DNA from: Tannerella sp.
GTDB taxonomy: Bacteria > Bacteroidota > Bacteroidia > Bacteroidales > Tannerellaceae
Length of the DNA stretch: 12,441 bases
Assembly: GCA_031283915.1 (NCBI GenBank)
Contig: JAITAY010000235.1
Coordinates: forward strand, 1-12,441
Direction: 5' to 3'
The notes beneath the pieces are model-generated. The model was not told the DNA's origin. It saw only the letters and a program-made list of their open reading frames with translations, and did no database searches. This document shows, piece after piece, positions 6,158-12,441 of this stretch. A program made the translations under genes and the position numbers. Numbering within the stretch: position 1 is the stretch's first letter; every line of letters starts with the position of its first letter.

Positions 6158-8362
6158 ATGAAACAGAAAAAAATGATTTTCGGTATTTTTATTTTTTATC
6201 TATTTTCCTGTGCCGGAGAAAAAGAAATCGCTTCACTTGAAGTTAGAGACTTGTTACAGTATGTAGACCAGCATCTTGGAATAGAAGTAGGCAAATGTTC
6301 GTTCGGTGTATCTTTACCGTTTGGTTCCATTCGTCCATGTCCACATACCCCCGATTCGCCTCATACGGGATATGCGGCGAACCGTCCGATAAATGGTTTC
6401 ACGGTAATCAATACCGGCTCGGTTTACCGGTACGGCAATTTCCTTGTTTCTCCGCAAACCGGGCTTGACTGTTGGGATGACAATGTTCCCACCGCTCACG
6501 ATTCCGGAAAGTCAGACGAAGAAATCCGTCCGGATTATTATACGGTCAATTTGACAAAGTTTGGTATAAGGACAGAAATTGCTTCGGCGCAACATGCTTC
6601 CATTTTCCGTTTCACTTATCCCGAAACGACTGATGGCGTATCAAGTTTGGTCATTTATCCTTCGCATACACTGCAGGCAAAATCTACTTTTGCCACAGCC
6701 GGTTACAATTCCGGAACAAATTCCCTCACGGGTTACCTTGTACTGAATGACGGATGGTATTTCAGCCATGGAATGAAAATCTATTATGCAATCCGGTTCG
6801 GAAAACCGGCAACAAGTTATGGCATGTTCCGTAACCACGAGCGAAAATTGTACGGACAAACCGATTCCATTTCGGGCGACGGCATTGGCTGTTACTTGAA
6901 ATTCAATACGGTAAAAGATGAAAAGGTTTTCATGAAAGTAGCCATATCTACAAAGAGCATAGCCAATGCGGAACATTTTCTTGAAGAAGAAATACCCGGA
7001 TGGGATTTCGACAAGGTTCAATTGGATGCGGCGGATATATGGAATAAAGCCTTGAGCAGCATCCTGATTGATGACGAAACTGTTTCCGGTGATGAAAAAA
7101 CACTGTTTTATACTTGCCTCTATCATGCGTTGATTTCTCCTAAAGACAGGACCGGCGATTGTCCCTGGAATTATGCCGGTTCGTTTTATGACGACCACAT
7201 TTGCGTGTGGGATACTTACCGTACCCTGTTTCCGTTGCTGACGCTGATAAAGGAAAGTGTCGTGCGGGATAATATCCGTTCATTTTGCGAACTGTACAAA
7301 CATTATGGCTATGCCAGCGATGCGATGATATGTGGCACAGGCGATATGATACAGGGTGGCGACGCTGTGGATGTGTTAATTGCCGATGCGTATGTGAAAA
7401 ACGTTTCCGGTATTGAATGGAACGAAGCGTACGAAGTGCAGAAAGGGCATGCGACCGTTTCGGGAAGAACGCCCTTTTACAGGGAAAATGACAGGGGGTG
7501 GGTCGTTTATAATTCGATTCCAGTCATGTCTCATGCCACTGCTTCCAAGACCCTTGAATTTGCGTACAACGACTATTGTGCCTCGGTGGTAGCGGGAGGT
7601 TTGGGGAAAAAAGATGAACAATCCGGTTTTTTGAAGAGAAGTTCCGGTTGGAGAAACCTTTGGGATGCCAGTGTTATCAGTGAAGGCTTCCGGGGTTTTA
7701 TCCAATCGAAAGATTCGGCAGGTAATTTTGTCGCCCTTGACCCCAAAACCAATCCCTTGGGACCATTCAGCCTGCATTTCTACGAAGGCGACAGTTGGAC
7801 GTATTCTTTTTATGCTCCTCATCAGATGCCGGAACTGATTGCACTTATGGGAGGAGAGGATGTTTTTATCAAACGGCTTGAATATTACGTAGCCAACAGG
7901 ATAGAAATCTATAACGAACCGTGTTTTCTTGCACCTTTCCTTTTCGCTTACGGCAAACGTCCTGATCTGACATCTTATTATGCCCGGGAAGTATCTAAAA
8001 CTTTCACAAGGAAAAACTATCCGGGCGATGACGATTCGGGCGCTATGAGCAGTTGGTTTATCTTTTCGCGATTGGGATTTTTCCCCGTAGCCGGTCAGGA
8101 TTTTTATATGGTCAACGGTCCTCGTTATAAAAAAGTTACCTTACAGATGGAAAACGGGAAAAAGATTGTGATTTACGGAAACGATGCTTCGGAAGAAAAC
8201 GTATATGTAAAGTCGGCAAGCCTGAACGGTAAGAGTTGGAAAAAGGCATGGCTTAGACATAATGATATAAGCAATGGTGCGGAATTGAAATTCAACATGA
8301 CGCCGGATGCTACTTCATGGGGAAAGACGGTATTGCCGCCTTCGGCTGTGGATATTCAATAG
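6158..8362 (+). CDS. GH92 family alpha-mannosidase, lipoprotein, classical active site
   Basis: This 734-residue protein starts MKQKKMIFGIFIFYLFSCAG with lipobox LFSC (Cys18). It carries the landmarks of exo-acting GH92 alpha-mannosidases. YVDQHLGIE and GYAANRPINGF sit in the N-terminal sandwich. VWDTYRTLFPLLTLI (350-364) has the full WDxxR motif (Trp351, Asp352, Arg355) of the mannose site. IYNEPCFLAPFLF holds the predicted catalytic acid Glu587, and PGDDDSGAMSSWFIFSRLGFFPV holds Asp624 and Asp626 as the base aspartates. It should remove alpha-linked mannose at the periplasmic or outer-membrane surface; linkage preference cannot be read from sequence. Compared with the GH92 at 2516 it is clearly diverged and reads as more AT-rich, so the two are old paralogues or separate acquisitions and not a recent duplication. 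It follows the preceding gene by 26 bases and is 21 bases ahead of the oxidoreductase. Confidence 0.93.
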   Translation: MKQKKMIFGIFIFYLFSCAGEKEIASLEVRDLLQYVDQHLGIEVGKCSFGVSLPFGSIRPCPHTPDSPHTGYAANRPINGFTVINTGSVYRYGNFLVSPQTGLDCWDDNVPTAHDSGKSDEEIRPDYYTVNLTKFGIRTEIASAQHASIFRFTYPETTDGVSSLVIYPSHTLQAKSTFATAGYNSGTNSLTGYLVLNDGWYFSHGMKIYYAIRFGKPATSYGMFRNHERKLYGQTDSISGDGIGCYLKFNTVKDEKVFMKVAISTKSIANAEHFLEEEIPGWDFDKVQLDAADIWNKALSSILIDDETVSGDEKTLFYTCLYHALISPKDRTGDCPWNYAGSFYDDHICVWDTYRTLFPLLTLIKESVVRDNIRSFCELYKHYGYASDAMICGTGDMIQGGDAVDVLIADAYVKNVSGIEWNEAYEVQKGHATVSGRTPFYRENDRGWVVYNSIPVMSHATASKTLEFAYNDYCASVVAGGLGKKDEQSGFLKRSSGWRNLWDASVISEGFRGFIQSKDSAGNFVALDPKTNPLGPFSLHFYEGDSWTYSFYAPHQMPELIALMGGEDVFIKRLEYYVANRIEIYNEPCFLAPFLFAYGKRPDLTSYYAREVSKTFTRKNYPGDDDSGAMSSWFIFSRLGFFPVAGQDFYMVNGPRYKKVTLQMENGKKIVIYGNDASEENVYVKSASLNGKSWKKAWLRHNDISNGAELKFNMTPDATSWGKTVLPPSAVDIQ

Positions 8363-8383
8363 ATTAAAATTATTAATAAAAAT

Positions 8384-9715
8384 ATGAAAAGGAGAGATTT
8401 TATTACAAGTTCGGCGCTGGCAGGGATGGGATTGCCGTTGGTATCCTCTGTCGCTTTCGCTTCGTGCAAGGATAACGCGCCTGAAGTTACGCCGGAAGAA
8501 GCGGGGATGTTTTCGTTTGTGGATAAGGCCCCTGACGGGAAGCCTCTCAAGGCGGCGCTTATCGGTTGCGGAGACCGCGGGACGGGGGCTGCCGCACAGT
8601 TTCTGATGGCGGGGAACGGCCTGTCGGTTATCGCGCTGGCCGACGTTTTTCCCGACCGGATGGATCGTTGTCGGAAGAGATTAAGGGAGGAGTTTCGTAA
8701 CGAAGTACCCGACGCGAACTGTTTTATCGGGTTTGATGCATACAAACGGGTACTGTCCATGCCTGAAACAGACGTTGTTTTGCTTTGTACGCCCCAGCAT
8801 TTCCGTCCCGAACATTTTGCCGCAGCCGTGGAAGCCGGTAAGCATGTCTTTATGGAAAAGCCCTGCGCCGTTGACCCTGTCGGCGTACGCGCCGTAATAG
8901 CCGCAGCAAAGGTTGCTCAACGTAAAGGGTTAACAGTGGTGGCAGGGACGCATCTCCGTCATCGCCGCGATTATTGGGAGGCTTACCTGCATGTACGCAA
9001 CGGTCTTATCGGCGATGTGATCTGTGCATCGGCTCATTCCAATCAGGGCGCCATGTGGCACAAACTGCCCCGGGCGGAATGGAGCGATATGGAATACTGT
9101 ATCCGTAATTTTTTCAATATAAAATGGTTGAGCGGCGATCATCTGGTCGACCAGGCTATTCATTTCATCGACATTGCCCTGTGGTTTATGGACGAGTGTC
9201 CCGAACGGGCTGTCGGCTACGGCGGGCGTGCAAGGCGTCTGACGGGAGATATATACGACTTTTTCACCATTGACTATTACTTCGGGAGCGGCAGGCGGAT
9301 GTGGACGGAAGCCCGCCAGATGAATGGTTGCGACGCGAATTTTTCCGACCAGGTTTACGGTACGAAAGGCGTCGTCCGGCTGAATTATATGGACGATAAT
9401 GTGAAAATAACGAATTACGGAGGAGAAGCATTGTGGGAATACAATTATGCCGAAAAACCGGTAAAAAACCCATACGAACAGGAACACATCCATCTGGTAG
9501 AATCAATCCGTGAAAACAGGCAAATCAACCAGGCGGAACTTTTGGCTTATTCCACACTGGCATCTGTTTTGGGGCGCGAATCCGCTTATTCGGGAAAATC
9601 GTTGACATGGCAGGAAATCATACGTTCCGGCTTACGATACGGCCCTTCGACTTACGAAATGGGGCCGTTACACGATTATCACGAAGGGCAGCCGCCTGTC
9701 CCCGGGATTGAATAA
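8384..9715 (+). CDS. Tat-exported Gfo/Idh/MocA-family oxidoreductase (GH109-like possible)
   Basis: This 443-residue protein starts MKRRDFITSSALAGMG, a twin-arginine signal (RRDF, residues 3-6), and has FASC with Cys28 at the end of the hydrophobic stretch, so it may be a Tat-exported lipoprotein. The Rossmann motif GCGDRGTG (61-68) binds NAD(P). EKPCAVDP (158-165) is the conserved EKP of the Gfo/Idh/MocA family, and GDHLVDQAIHFIDIA (251-265) supplies the usual histidine/aspartate cluster (His253, His260). Export in a folded state with bound cofactor is typical for this subgroup. Such proteins are either sugar oxidoreductases or NAD-dependent glycosidases of GH109 (alpha-N-acetylgalactosaminidases); motifs alone do not decide. 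In this operon it may modify or cleave a sugar that blocks mannosidase action, which is inference. It follows the GH92 gene by 21 bases. Confidence 0.88.
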   Translation: MKRRDFITSSALAGMGLPLVSSVAFASCKDNAPEVTPEEAGMFSFVDKAPDGKPLKAALIGCGDRGTGAAAQFLMAGNGLSVIALADVFPDRMDRCRKRLREEFRNEVPDANCFIGFDAYKRVLSMPETDVVLLCTPQHFRPEHFAAAVEAGKHVFMEKPCAVDPVGVRAVIAAAKVAQRKGLTVVAGTHLRHRRDYWEAYLHVRNGLIGDVICASAHSNQGAMWHKLPRAEWSDMEYCIRNFFNIKWLSGDHLVDQAIHFIDIALWFMDECPERAVGYGGRARRLTGDIYDFFTIDYYFGSGRRMWTEARQMNGCDANFSDQVYGTKGVVRLNYMDDNVKITNYGGEALWEYNYAEKPVKNPYEQEHIHLVESIRENRQINQAELLAYSTLASVLGRESAYSGKSLTWQEIIRSGLRYGPSTYEMGPLHDYHEGQPPVPGIE

Positions 9716-9785
9716 TATTTTTAATGATGCGAAATGAACAGAATAAAACCGTTTCGAGATTACTTAATGAACGAATAAAATAGAA

Positions 9786-11849
9786 ATGAAGATGAGATAT
9801 TTTAGATTTTTAGTGATTTCCGGATTATTGATGGCGGTTCCTGCGGCAGGCAGGGCGGAAATATCATCCCTGTTGACTGTCCGCGATGTTTCCGGCCTGG
9901 AATGGAAACTCTGGGGTTACCGCCCGAATGTCTGGCGAATGAATTTTAACTTTGAATCCCTGAGCGGGACATGGGCGGAAATTCAGGGGATAGATGCCGC
10001 CGTGCCCGGCTCGGTGCGCAATGCGCTGAAAAAGGCAGGGTTTGTGCCGGACTGGAATATAGGGCTTGATTATACCGCCTCCGAATGGGTTGAAAACCGC
10101 CACTGGCTTTTTACGGCTGAAATTCCCGACGAATGGGCGGCTGCGAACCGTGAAAACGCCGTCCTGCGATGCCACGGACTGGATTATAAAGGCTTGGTAA
10201 TGATTAACGGCCGGGAAGCGGGACGCTTCGAAAATGCGTTCATACCGTATGACTTCCCGGCAGGCAAATACCTGAAAGAGAAAAACAACACCCTTGTTTT
10301 CGTATTTGAATGTCCGCCCGAAAACCTTGCCCAGATAGGCTGGACTTCCAAAATAAGGGATTGGAAACCACGGTTTAATTTTGGTTGGGACTGGGTGCCG
10401 CGCATCGTGCAGACCGGCGTCTGGGATAAAGTGGAATTTGTCGTTAAAGACGGCAGCCGAAGCTTTATCTCCGGGACGGATGTCGTCGCCGGCGCGCTTC
10501 CCGGTTCCGACAAAGGGAATTTGACCGTCAAACTTGCCTTCGACGGCGGGAAAATCAGCGGGAAAGTGCATTGTGCGCTCAGCGACGATGCAGGGAAAAC
10601 AGTCCGCGAGGGAACGTTTGACGCCGCCGAACTGCCTGGCGGGATAAAATGGGACAATCTGAAAATCAAACGATGGCACCCGAACGGCAATGGAGACCAA
10701 CCGCTTTATCGCCTGAATATCGAACTTATGGATGAGACGGGCGGCGTTGTGCAGCAGGCGGAACGGCGGATAGGGTTCAGGCATATCGAATGGCGGCAGT
10801 GCGAAGGGGCGGCAGACAATTCCGATCCCTGGATTTGCGTCGTCAACGGTAATCCAACTTTTTTGCAAGGCGTAAACTGGACGCCGGTAAGCCCGCTTTT
10901 TGCCGACCTGAAGGATGACGACTACCGGCGGCTGTTGACGACTTACCGTGATTTGGGCCTCAACATCATACGTGTATGGGGCGGCGGTTTCCCCGAAAAA
11001 GAATGGCTCTACGACCTGTGCGATGAGATGGGCATCCTTGTCTGGCAGGAATTTCCACTGAGTTCGTCGGGGCTGGACAATTATCCTCCGGAAGGAGCGG
11101 AAGAGATATTGGCAATGAACAGGATCGCGGAATATTACGTAACGCGCCTCCGGCATCACGCATCGTTGCTGCTCTGGAGCGCCGGCAACGAACTTTACGA
11201 AAAAGGCGACACTGCGCCGATAACGGACAAACATCCTCTTATCGGGAGCATGAAAAAACAGATCCTGCGGCTTGACCCTACACGGAAGTTTGTTCCCGGA
11301 AGCCCGTCCGGCCCGGCCATATATGCCGGCTGGGATAATTTCGGAAGCGGCAACAACTGGGATGTGCACGGCCCATGGACTCTCCCGTTCAAAGACGATA
11401 AACAAAACATGGACGACGTCCGGGAGTTTTGGGGAAAAAGCGACGCCCTGTTTCATTCCGAAGTAGGCGTCCCGGGAGCGATGTCGGCCGAAATGATACG
11501 CAAATATGCCGGCATATTCAACCCGTTGCCTGCCGATCTCTCCAACCCGCTCTGGCGGACGGTGAACTGGTGGATCGATTGGGATCAGTATCTCTCCGCT
11601 CACGGAGGGCAAGCGCCCGCCTCGCTCGAACAATATGTCGAATGGAGCCAGCAGCGTCAATCCGAAGGCCTTGTCATTGCGCTGAAAAGCTGTAAAAACC
11701 GCTTTCCACGTTGTGGAGGGTTCATCATCTGGATGGGGCACGATTGCTTTCCATGCCCCGTCAATACTTCAATCATTGATTTTGAAGGGAATCCCAAACC
11801 GGCGGCGCTGGAAATAAGCAAAGTCTGGAAAAAACAACAATTTCAATAG
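9786..11849 (+). CDS. Secreted GH2 beta-mannosidase-like enzyme, short form
   Basis: This 687-residue protein has a Sec signal peptide (residues 1 to about 25, likely cleaved after AGRA) and no lipobox. The GH2 layout is visible: an N-terminal sugar-binding sandwich (about 45-220, with ENRHWLF), an Ig-like domain (about 225-335) and a TIM barrel (about 345-680). IIRVWGGGFPEKEWLYDLCDEMGILVWQEF is typical of GH2 beta-mannosidases. LLWSAGNELYE provides acid/base Glu469 and FHSEVGVPG provides nucleophile Glu559. The GNE and SEVG contexts recall mannosylglycoprotein endo-beta-mannosidases more than classical exo-beta-mannosidases (NNENE), so it might release core Man-beta-GlcNAc from N-glycans; this is inference. 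Classical enzymes run to about 850 residues, and this one ends right after the barrel without C-terminal Ig-like domains. It follows the oxidoreductase by 70 bases, the widest gap in the operon, and seems to be the operon's last gene before the repeat region. Confidence 0.88.
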   Translation: MKMRYFRFLVISGLLMAVPAAGRAEISSLLTVRDVSGLEWKLWGYRPNVWRMNFNFESLSGTWAEIQGIDAAVPGSVRNALKKAGFVPDWNIGLDYTASEWVENRHWLFTAEIPDEWAAANRENAVLRCHGLDYKGLVMINGREAGRFENAFIPYDFPAGKYLKEKNNTLVFVFECPPENLAQIGWTSKIRDWKPRFNFGWDWVPRIVQTGVWDKVEFVVKDGSRSFISGTDVVAGALPGSDKGNLTVKLAFDGGKISGKVHCALSDDAGKTVREGTFDAAELPGGIKWDNLKIKRWHPNGNGDQPLYRLNIELMDETGGVVQQAERRIGFRHIEWRQCEGAADNSDPWICVVNGNPTFLQGVNWTPVSPLFADLKDDDYRRLLTTYRDLGLNIIRVWGGGFPEKEWLYDLCDEMGILVWQEFPLSSSGLDNYPPEGAEEILAMNRIAEYYVTRLRHHASLLLWSAGNELYEKGDTAPITDKHPLIGSMKKQILRLDPTRKFVPGSPSGPAIYAGWDNFGSGNNWDVHGPWTLPFKDDKQNMDDVREFWGKSDALFHSEVGVPGAMSAEMIRKYAGIFNPLPADLSNPLWRTVNWWIDWDQYLSAHGGQAPASLEQYVEWSQQRQSEGLVIALKSCKNRFPRCGGFIIWMGHDCFPCPVNTSIIDFEGNPKPAALEISKVWKKQQFQ

Positions 11850-11915
11850 CACAGTTGAAAATGAAAGATTATTTGAACGGTATACAGATGCGAATTCAAT
11901 TCTGCGATGCAGCAA

Positions 11916-11970
11916 GCAATGCGGAAACGGGCTATGCGGAAACGGGCAATGCGGGAACAAGCAAGGCAGT
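11916..11970. repeat. 15-bp tandem repeat, three units plus a partial one
   Basis: Units GCAATGCGGAAACGG (11916-11930), GCTATGCGGAAACGG (11931-11945) and GCAATGCGGGAACAA (11946-11960) are followed by the partial GCAAGGCAGT. The period is a multiple of three and would encode a five-residue repeat in any frame, but I see no real gene around it. It abuts the 41-bp array and may share its origin. Confidence 0.8.
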
Positions 11971-11976
11971 CCGGGA

Positions 11977-12197
11977 GAATCCCCACTTGCGGGAATCCCC
12001 ACTTGCGGATTTCTTCCAGAACGCTTCCGCACAGAATCCCAACTTGCGGATTCCTTCCAGAACGCTTCAGCACAGAATCCCAACTTGCGGATTTCTTCCA
12101 GAACGTCTCCGCACAGAATCCGCACTTGCGGATTTCTTCCAGAACGCTTCCACACAGAATCCGCACTTGCGGATTCCTTCCAGAACGCCTCAAAAAA
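11977..12197. repeat. 41-bp tandem repeat array, five units plus a 16-bp leading fragment
   Basis: A 16-base partial unit (11977-11992) is followed by units starting at 11993, 12034, 12075, 12116 and 12157. Each begins GAATCC, holds ACTTGCGGATT and TTCCAGAACG, and ends CACA, except the last, which dissolves into an A-run. Units differ at a few positions only. The first 20 bases form an inverted repeat; in the last unit it is perfect (GAATCCGCA-CT-TGCGGATTC), in the fourth it has one mismatched end pair, and in the others two or three mismatches. Since 41 is not a multiple of three, the frame rotates each unit. There are no unique spacers, so it is not a CRISPR array. It resembles a dispersed palindromic intergenic repeat that has expanded in tandem. 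Confidence 0.92.
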
Positions 12198-12244
12198 AGA
12201 TTTAACCCGAAAACGTACCATTATTTTATTAAATATTATGTATT

Positions 12245-12441
12245 ATGAATAGATTATCGTTATTATTGATTATGTGTTTTGCCGGGATGGCTTTGTCGGC
12301 TGCGAATCCCGGAAACAAGGACGCGAAAGCTCAAAAGATTACAAAGAAAGACACCGTTTTCCTCATCGGCCATGCACACATGGACATGAACTGGTTGTGG
12401 ACAACGTCGGAAACCATGAAAATGGCTCAGGACAATCTCCG
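12245..12441 (+). CDS. GH38 alpha-mannosidase, N-terminal fragment (cut by window edge)
   Basis: The first 65 codons of a plus-strand gene are visible. MNRLSLLLIMCFAGMALSAA is a Sec signal peptide with likely cleavage after ALSA, followed by a short lysine-rich stretch. FLIGHAHMDMNWLWTTSETM then matches the opening strand of the GH38 catalytic domain. The HxHxD motif (His43, His45, Asp47) corresponds to the zinc-binding HSHNDPGW of Golgi mannosidase II, so His45 and Asp47 are the expected zinc ligands. GH38 enzymes are retaining, zinc-dependent alpha-mannosidases. The ATG at 12245 is right because the signal peptide begins there; the ATG at 12238 leads to a stop after four codons. Bacterial members often approach 900-1200 residues, so nearly all of the gene lies outside. 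It continues the mannosidase theme of the operon but is separated from it by the repeat region. Confidence 0.87.
   Translation, partial: MNRLSLLLIMCFAGMALSAANPGNKDAKAQKITKKDTVFLIGHAHMDMNWLWTTSETMKMAQDNL

Larger units (their letters stand above)
11850..12244. other. Gap between the GH2 and GH38 genes, mostly tandem repeats
   Basis: The gap starts with about 65 bases of ordinary AT-rich sequence, then a 15-bp tandem repeat, then a 41-bp tandem repeat, and ends with about 47 AT-rich bases before the GH38 start. Several reading frames stay open across it on both strands, but they are products of the repeat (no stops and frame rotation by 41 bp) and I do not accept any as a gene. No typical terminator with a T-run is visible on the plus strand after the GH2 stop, and no good -33/-7 promoter pair is visible ahead of the GH38 gene, so read-through transcription remains possible. 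Confidence 0.75.

Noticed and set aside
9724..9783. 19-residue frame (MMRNEQNKTVSRLLNERIK) filling the gap before the GH2 gene
   Set aside because: It ends two bases before the GH2 start, which would suit a leader peptide, but it has no recognisable motif or ribosome-binding site and this length is common by chance.
9864..11741. 625-codon minus-strand open frame opposite the GH2 gene
   Set aside because: It lies wholly inside a gene with clear GH2 motifs, shows no recognisable domain, and is explained by the GC-rich codon pattern of the plus-strand gene. The shorter antisense frames opposite the GH92 genes are rejected for the same reason.
11977..12197. CRISPR array
   Set aside because: The repeat fills almost the whole period; there are no unique spacers between units and no cas genes nearby.
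11861..12205. 114-codon plus-strand frame across the repeats, and the overlapping frames on both strands
   Set aside because: Several frames are open at once because the 41-bp unit lacks stop codons and rotates the frame. No frame shows a recognisable domain or better codon use than the others.

Overview
The window reads as a Bacteroidota (most likely Bacteroidales) chromosome. The evidence is a run of lipoprotein and secreted glycosidase genes, A/T-rich start regions without Shine-Dalgarno sequences, a -33/-7 style promoter, and an Rpn/PD-(D/E)XK-type gene of a sort common in that order. The species cannot be named. I ran no search, so family names rest on recognised motifs.

Layout. Positions 1-90 hold the 5' end of an Rpn-family nuclease/transposase gene on the minus strand, with its own candidate promoter. 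Positions 91-708 are AT-rich and carry no gene, but do carry small hairpins, a 12-bp direct repeat and a 22-bp exact copy of a piece of the first GH92 gene. Positions 709-1377 hold a beta-helix (pectate-lyase-superfamily-like) reading frame that has lost its N-terminal part. From 1420 to 11849 six plus-strand genes follow with gaps of about 20-70 bases and look like one operon: a lipoprotein with a TIM-barrel-like glycosidase look (354 aa), a GH92 lipoprotein (741 aa), a second GH-A-like lipoprotein (452 aa), another GH92 lipoprotein (734 aa), a Tat-exported Gfo/Idh/MocA oxidoreductase (443 aa) and a secreted GH2 beta-mannosidase-like enzyme (687 aa). A 395-bp gap (11850-12244) filled with a 15-bp and a 41-bp tandem repeat separates these from the start of a GH38 alpha-mannosidase gene that runs off the right edge.

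How the genes fit together. GH92 and GH38 enzymes are typically alpha-mannosidases, and GH2 enzymes of this type remove beta-linked mannose, such as the core mannose of N-glycans. The set fits exo-trimming of mannose-rich glycans (host N-glycans or fungal mannan) in the periplasm or at the outer membrane. No SusC/SusD pair or regulator lies in the window, so this is either part of a larger polysaccharide utilisation locus or a transporter-less cluster.

The most unusual DNA features are a perfect 36-bp palindrome inside the signal-peptide codons of the first GH92 gene, the 22-bp duplicate of the sequence four bases downstream of that palindrome, and the 41-bp repeat array, whose units contain their own palindrome and whose length rotates the reading frame.
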